Shown: positions 7,047-8,755 of the stretch, in pieces | Layout of the letters: each line of letters opens with the position of its first letter | Numbering within the stretch: the stretch's first letter is position 1 | Source of the DNA: Rubritepida sp. | Lineage (GTDB): Bacteria; Pseudomonadota; Alphaproteobacteria; Acetobacterales; Acetobacteraceae | Assembly (NCBI GenBank): GCA_014376425.1 | Contig: JACMRO010000461.1 | Span: 1 to 8,755, forward strand | Direction of reading: 5' to 3' | Length of the DNA: 8,755 nt | The notes under the pieces: generated by a model | The model's input: the letters and a program-made list of their open reading frames with translations, nothing else | Databases searched by the model: none | What the model was told of the DNA's origin: nothing | Translations under genes and position numbers: made by a program

Positions 7047-7217
7047 ATGCAGGCGACCCTACGCGCCGGGGGCGGCCTTGGGGAGGCGCAATTGGGCCGC
7101 AATCGCCCTGAAAGCATCACGCCCGGACCTTGGGCGCGACACCAGCGTGGGGCGTTATGAGATGGCGCCACAGGGACGGCACCCCGCCGCCCACAACCCC
7201 CCTCCCCGAGGTCCGCC
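7047..7217. other. Divergent intergenic region between MFS transporter and small lipoprotein genes
   Basis: A 171-bp region that must hold the promoters for both divergent genes. It contains a direct repeat CGCAAT at 7087-7092 and 7098-7103, 11 bp apart (one helical turn), which could be a regulator site. A short inverted repeat CGCCC/GGGCG lies at 7120-7136. For the lipoprotein gene a weak promoter pair TTGGGC (7130-7135) and TTATGA (7155-7160) can be drawn with a 19-base spacer, but the match is poor. I saw no convincing promoter for the MFS gene. Confidence 0.4.
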
Positions 7218-7448
7218 ATGACCCGCCTGCTCCGCATCACTTCCGTCCTCGGCGCCGTGCTGGCGCTCTCCGCCTGCGTGGCGCCCGGTTACGGGCATGG
7301 CCCGCGCTATTACGGCGGCGGCGGCGGGTACCGCAATTATGCCTATGCGCAACCCAGCTACGGCTTCAACCGCGGTGGCGGCTGGGGTGGTGGCGGTTGG
7401 GGCGGCAATGGCTGGGGCGGTGGGCACCGCCACGGCGGCTGGCGCTGA
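7218..7448 (+). CDS. Small Gly/Trp/Tyr-rich lipoprotein of unknown function
   Basis: A 76-residue exported protein. Residues 1-20 form a lipoprotein signal peptide with basic MTRLLR, a hydrophobic core and the lipobox LSAC, so Cys20 is the predicted lipidation site and mature N-terminus. The mature protein is only about 57 residues and of low complexity. It has a Tyr/Gly part (GYGHGPRYYGGGGGYRNYAYA) and then GGGWGGGGWGGNGWGGG ending in His/Arg/Gly. The start at 7218 is supported by GAGG at 7208-7211, six bases upstream of the ATG, and by the signal peptide beginning right there. The protein has no catalytic residues and is probably disordered, anchored in the outer or inner membrane. Small glycine-rich lipoproteins of this style are common in Rhodospirillales and are usually hypothetical. 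A metal-binding or surface role for the His/Gly tail is speculation. Confidence 0.75.
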   Translation: MTRLLRITSVLGAVLALSACVAPGYGHGPRYYGGGGGYRNYAYAQPSYGFNRGGGWGGGGWGGNGWGGGHRHGGWR

Positions 7449-7467
7449 GGGCCGGCACGGCTGGGAT

Positions 7468-7486
7468 GCCCGGGCCTGGCCCGGGC
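7468..7486 (+). terminator. Perfect GC palindrome, possible terminator of the lipoprotein gene
   Basis: Twenty bases after the lipoprotein stop codon a 19-base perfect inverted repeat (GCCCGGGCC-T-GGCCCGGGC) can form a 7-bp stem with a 5-base loop. No T tract follows, so it is not a canonical intrinsic terminator. It could still stop transcription with Rho or stabilise the 3' end of the mRNA. Being palindromic, it would work in both directions, and the neighbouring gene converges on it. Confidence 0.4.
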
Positions 7487-7531
7487 GCCTTGCGCAACCG
7501 GGCGGCGCGCTGCGCTGCCTGACTGGACCCG

Positions 7532-7552
7532 GCCCGCGGCACCACCGCGGGC
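7532..7552. repeat. Inverted repeat with 8-bp all-GC stem
   Basis: GCCCGCGG (7532-7539), a five-base loop CACCA, then CCGCGGGC (7545-7552). It is the second of three strong hairpins between the convergent lipoprotein and TctC-like genes. No T tract is present on either strand. Confidence 0.6.
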
Positions 7553-7572
7553 AAGGGTGCACCTCGTGTGGT

Positions 7573-7588
7573 GGGCCGGGCCCGGCCC
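7573..7588. repeat. 16-bp perfect GC palindrome
   Basis: GGGCCGGGCCCGGCCC reads the same on both strands. It is the third inverted repeat in the convergent intergenic region. With no unpaired loop in its centre it would form a shorter RNA hairpin. It may be a bidirectional termination or processing element, or just a product of extreme GC content. Confidence 0.6.
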
Positions 7589-7693
7589 CGCCCTATTCCA
7601 CGGCGCCAGCGTGCAGTTCGTCTGGGGCCCGGCCCGGTACCTCCCCCACGGGAGCCACCCGGCAGCACGCACTTTCGAGGTGCGCCCCGCGCG

Positions 7694-8674
7694 CTACTCC
7701 GCGGTCGCGCCGGATATCTCGACCAGCTGGCGCCAGGACACCTCCTCCTGCCGCCAGAACGCCATGAACGCCTCCGGGCTCGCATCCACCACCGCCTGGA
7801 AGCCCAGCGGCATGAGCCGTGCCGCCATGTCGCTGTCGCGCACGATCCGCGCCACCGTCTCGTGCCAACGGGCCAGGATCGGCAGCGGCGTGCCGCCCGG
7901 TGCCACCAGCGCATACCAGGCCTGGGCGTCGATGCCCTGGCCGGGCAGCAACTCGTTCATGCCCGGCACGGTCTCGACGCCGGGGACGTAGCTCACCCGT
8001 TCGGCGCTGCCCACCGCCAGGGCGCGGATACGGCCCTCGCGCACATGCGGCATCAGCGCCGGCATCACGTCGAACATCATGTCGATGTTGCCCGCCACCA
8101 GATCCTGGATCGCCGGACCGCCGCCGCGATAAGGCACGTGGGTGATGTCGACATTCACCGCCCGCTTTACCTTCTCGATGAACAGGTGGCTGGTGGTGCC
8201 GGTGCCACTGCTGCCCATTGTCACCCGGCCGGGGTTGGCGCGGGCAAAGGCGATCAGCTCGGCGAAGGTCCGCCAGGGCCGCGCGGCATTGACCACCATC
8301 AGGATGGTGCCGGTAGAGACCCGGGTGATGGGTGCCAGGTCGCGCGTCGGCTCGATCGGCATGCGGGTGCCGTAAAGCCATTTGTTGGCCGCCAGCGTGT
8401 TGGCCGCCGCCAGCATGATGGTGTGGCCGTCCTTTTCCGCCCCGGCAACGAACTGCGCGCCGATGTTGCCGCCGGCGCCGGCGCGGTTCTCCACCACCAC
8501 CGGCTGGCCCAGTATGGGGGTGATCCGCTCGCCCAGCAGACGGGCGGTGATGTCCAGTGCGCCGCCCGCGGCGATCGGAACGACGAGCCGCACCGGACGT
8601 GTCGGCGCCCAGGCAGGCTGTGCCAGGACAGGGGCGGCCAAGGGCAGGGTCAGGATCAGGCGGCGCTTGAGCAT
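7694..8674 (-). CDS. Tripartite tricarboxylate transporter substrate-binding protein (Bug/TctC family)
   Basis: A 326-residue periplasmic solute-binding protein. Residues 1-23 (MLKRRLILTLPLAAPVLAQPAWA) are a Sec signal peptide with probable cleavage after AWA. The mature part has the Bug fold markers RPVRLVVPIAAGGALDITAR (26-45, with the ligand-contacting Asp41 expected in this family), GQPVVVENRAGAGGNIGA (56-73), GSSGTGTTSHL (154-164) and HVPYRGGGPAIQDLVAGNID (179-198). Bug proteins bind small carboxylates or related compounds and deliver them to a TctA/TctB membrane pair. No tctA or tctB is in the window, which is usual for the many orphan Bug genes in Acetobacteraceae and Burkholderiales. 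The start at 8674 is supported by GGAGG five bases upstream and the immediate signal peptide. The gene converges on the small lipoprotein gene. The ligand cannot be predicted. Confidence 0.93.
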   Translation of the reverse strand: MLKRRLILTLPLAAPVLAQPAWAPTRPVRLVVPIAAGGALDITARLLGERITPILGQPVVVENRAGAGGNIGAQFVAGAEKDGHTIMLAAANTLAANKWLYGTRMPIEPTRDLAPITRVSTGTILMVVNAARPWRTFAELIAFARANPGRVTMGSSGTGTTSHLFIEKVKRAVNVDITHVPYRGGGPAIQDLVAGNIDMMFDVMPALMPHVREGRIRALAVGSAERVSYVPGVETVPGMNELLPGQGIDAQAWYALVAPGGTPLPILARWHETVARIVRDSDMAARLMPLGFQAVVDASPEAFMAFWRQEEVSWRQLVEISGATAE

Positions 8675-8679
8675 CGGTA

Positions 8680-8684
8680 CCTCC
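8680..8684 (-). promoter_or_regulatory. Shine-Dalgarno site of the TctC-like gene
   Basis: GGAGG on the minus strand, five bases before the ATG at 8674. It is the clearest ribosome binding site in the window and fixes the start. The two glycosyltransferase genes show nothing comparable. Confidence 0.8.
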
Positions 8685-8709
8685 AGGGGCTGGGGCGAGC
8701 TTGATGGCG

Positions 8710-8721
8710 GAAATCGATTTC
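8710..8721. promoter_or_regulatory. 12-bp perfect AT-rich palindrome upstream of the TctC-like gene, possible operator
   Basis: GAAATCGATTTC is a perfect palindrome 35 to 46 bases upstream of the start codon, and it is conspicuously AT-rich in this region. A -35-like TTGTGG lies just upstream on the minus strand (8732-8727), so the palindrome would sit in the spacer of a promoter, as an operator often does. No good -10 box is visible, so the promoter itself is unproven. Confidence 0.35.
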
Positions 8722-8755
8722 TCCGTCCACAAGCCCCCGGCCTGTCCGGCTGTTC

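Noticed and set aside
7120..7136. A CGCCC/GGGCG inverted repeat in the divergent promoter region, as a regulator site
   Set aside because: A five-base all-GC arm is expected by chance at this base composition and nothing else supports it.
7130..7522. A 130-codon plus-strand frame overlapping the lipoprotein gene
   Set aside because: The overlapping 76-codon frame has a ribosome binding site and a clear lipobox; this one has only Arg-rich low-complexity sequence.
7557..8704. Long plus-strand open frames opposite the TctC-like gene, and a long minus-strand frame overlapping it (7593-8732)
   Set aside because: The TctC frame has a signal peptide, Shine-Dalgarno site and family motifs; the other frames are compositional shadows.

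Overview
The window looks like chromosomal DNA from a very GC-rich alphaproteobacterium. The base composition, the strong G/C bias at third codon positions, an orphan Bug/TctC-type solute-binding protein and a surface-sugar kinase would suit the Acetobacteraceae (Roseomonas-like). That placement is inference; there is no rRNA or other marker gene to confirm it. I saw no tRNA, rRNA, CRISPR array, transposase or phage gene.

Layout, left to right. A GHMP-family sugar kinase of the D,D-heptose-7-phosphate kinase type (HddA-like, + strand) occupies 2-994. It converges on a minus-strand block. That block, read in its own direction (right to left), is an MdtD/EmrB-like MFS transporter (7046-5646), a single-domain glycosyltransferase (5562-4327), the wreck of a second glycosyltransferase domain (4326-3994), and a large two-domain glycosyltransferase (3936-1024). 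To the right come a tiny Gly/Trp-rich lipoprotein gene (+, 7218-7448), a hairpin-rich convergent intergenic region (7449-7693), and an orphan tripartite-tricarboxylate-transporter substrate-binding protein (minus, 8674-7694).

The kinase and the glycosyltransferases probably belong to a surface-polysaccharide locus (capsule, O-antigen, S-layer or other glycan) extending left of the window. The kinase would feed an activated heptose, and the glycosyltransferases would transfer sugars to the growing glycan. The MFS pump, small lipoprotein and TctC protein look like unrelated neighbours.

The most informative observation is that the two glycosyltransferase genes are tandem paralogues at different stages of evolution. 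The left copy is an intact fusion of two GT-B enzymes plus a helical tail. The right copy has an open first domain, but its second domain survives only as about 330 bp of pieces in three frames. Those pieces can be aligned to the intact copy, so two internal deletions and a one-base loss in a conserved tyrosine codon can be reconstructed. The intact copy also has a promoter-like sequence so close to its start codon that its mRNA may be leaderless.
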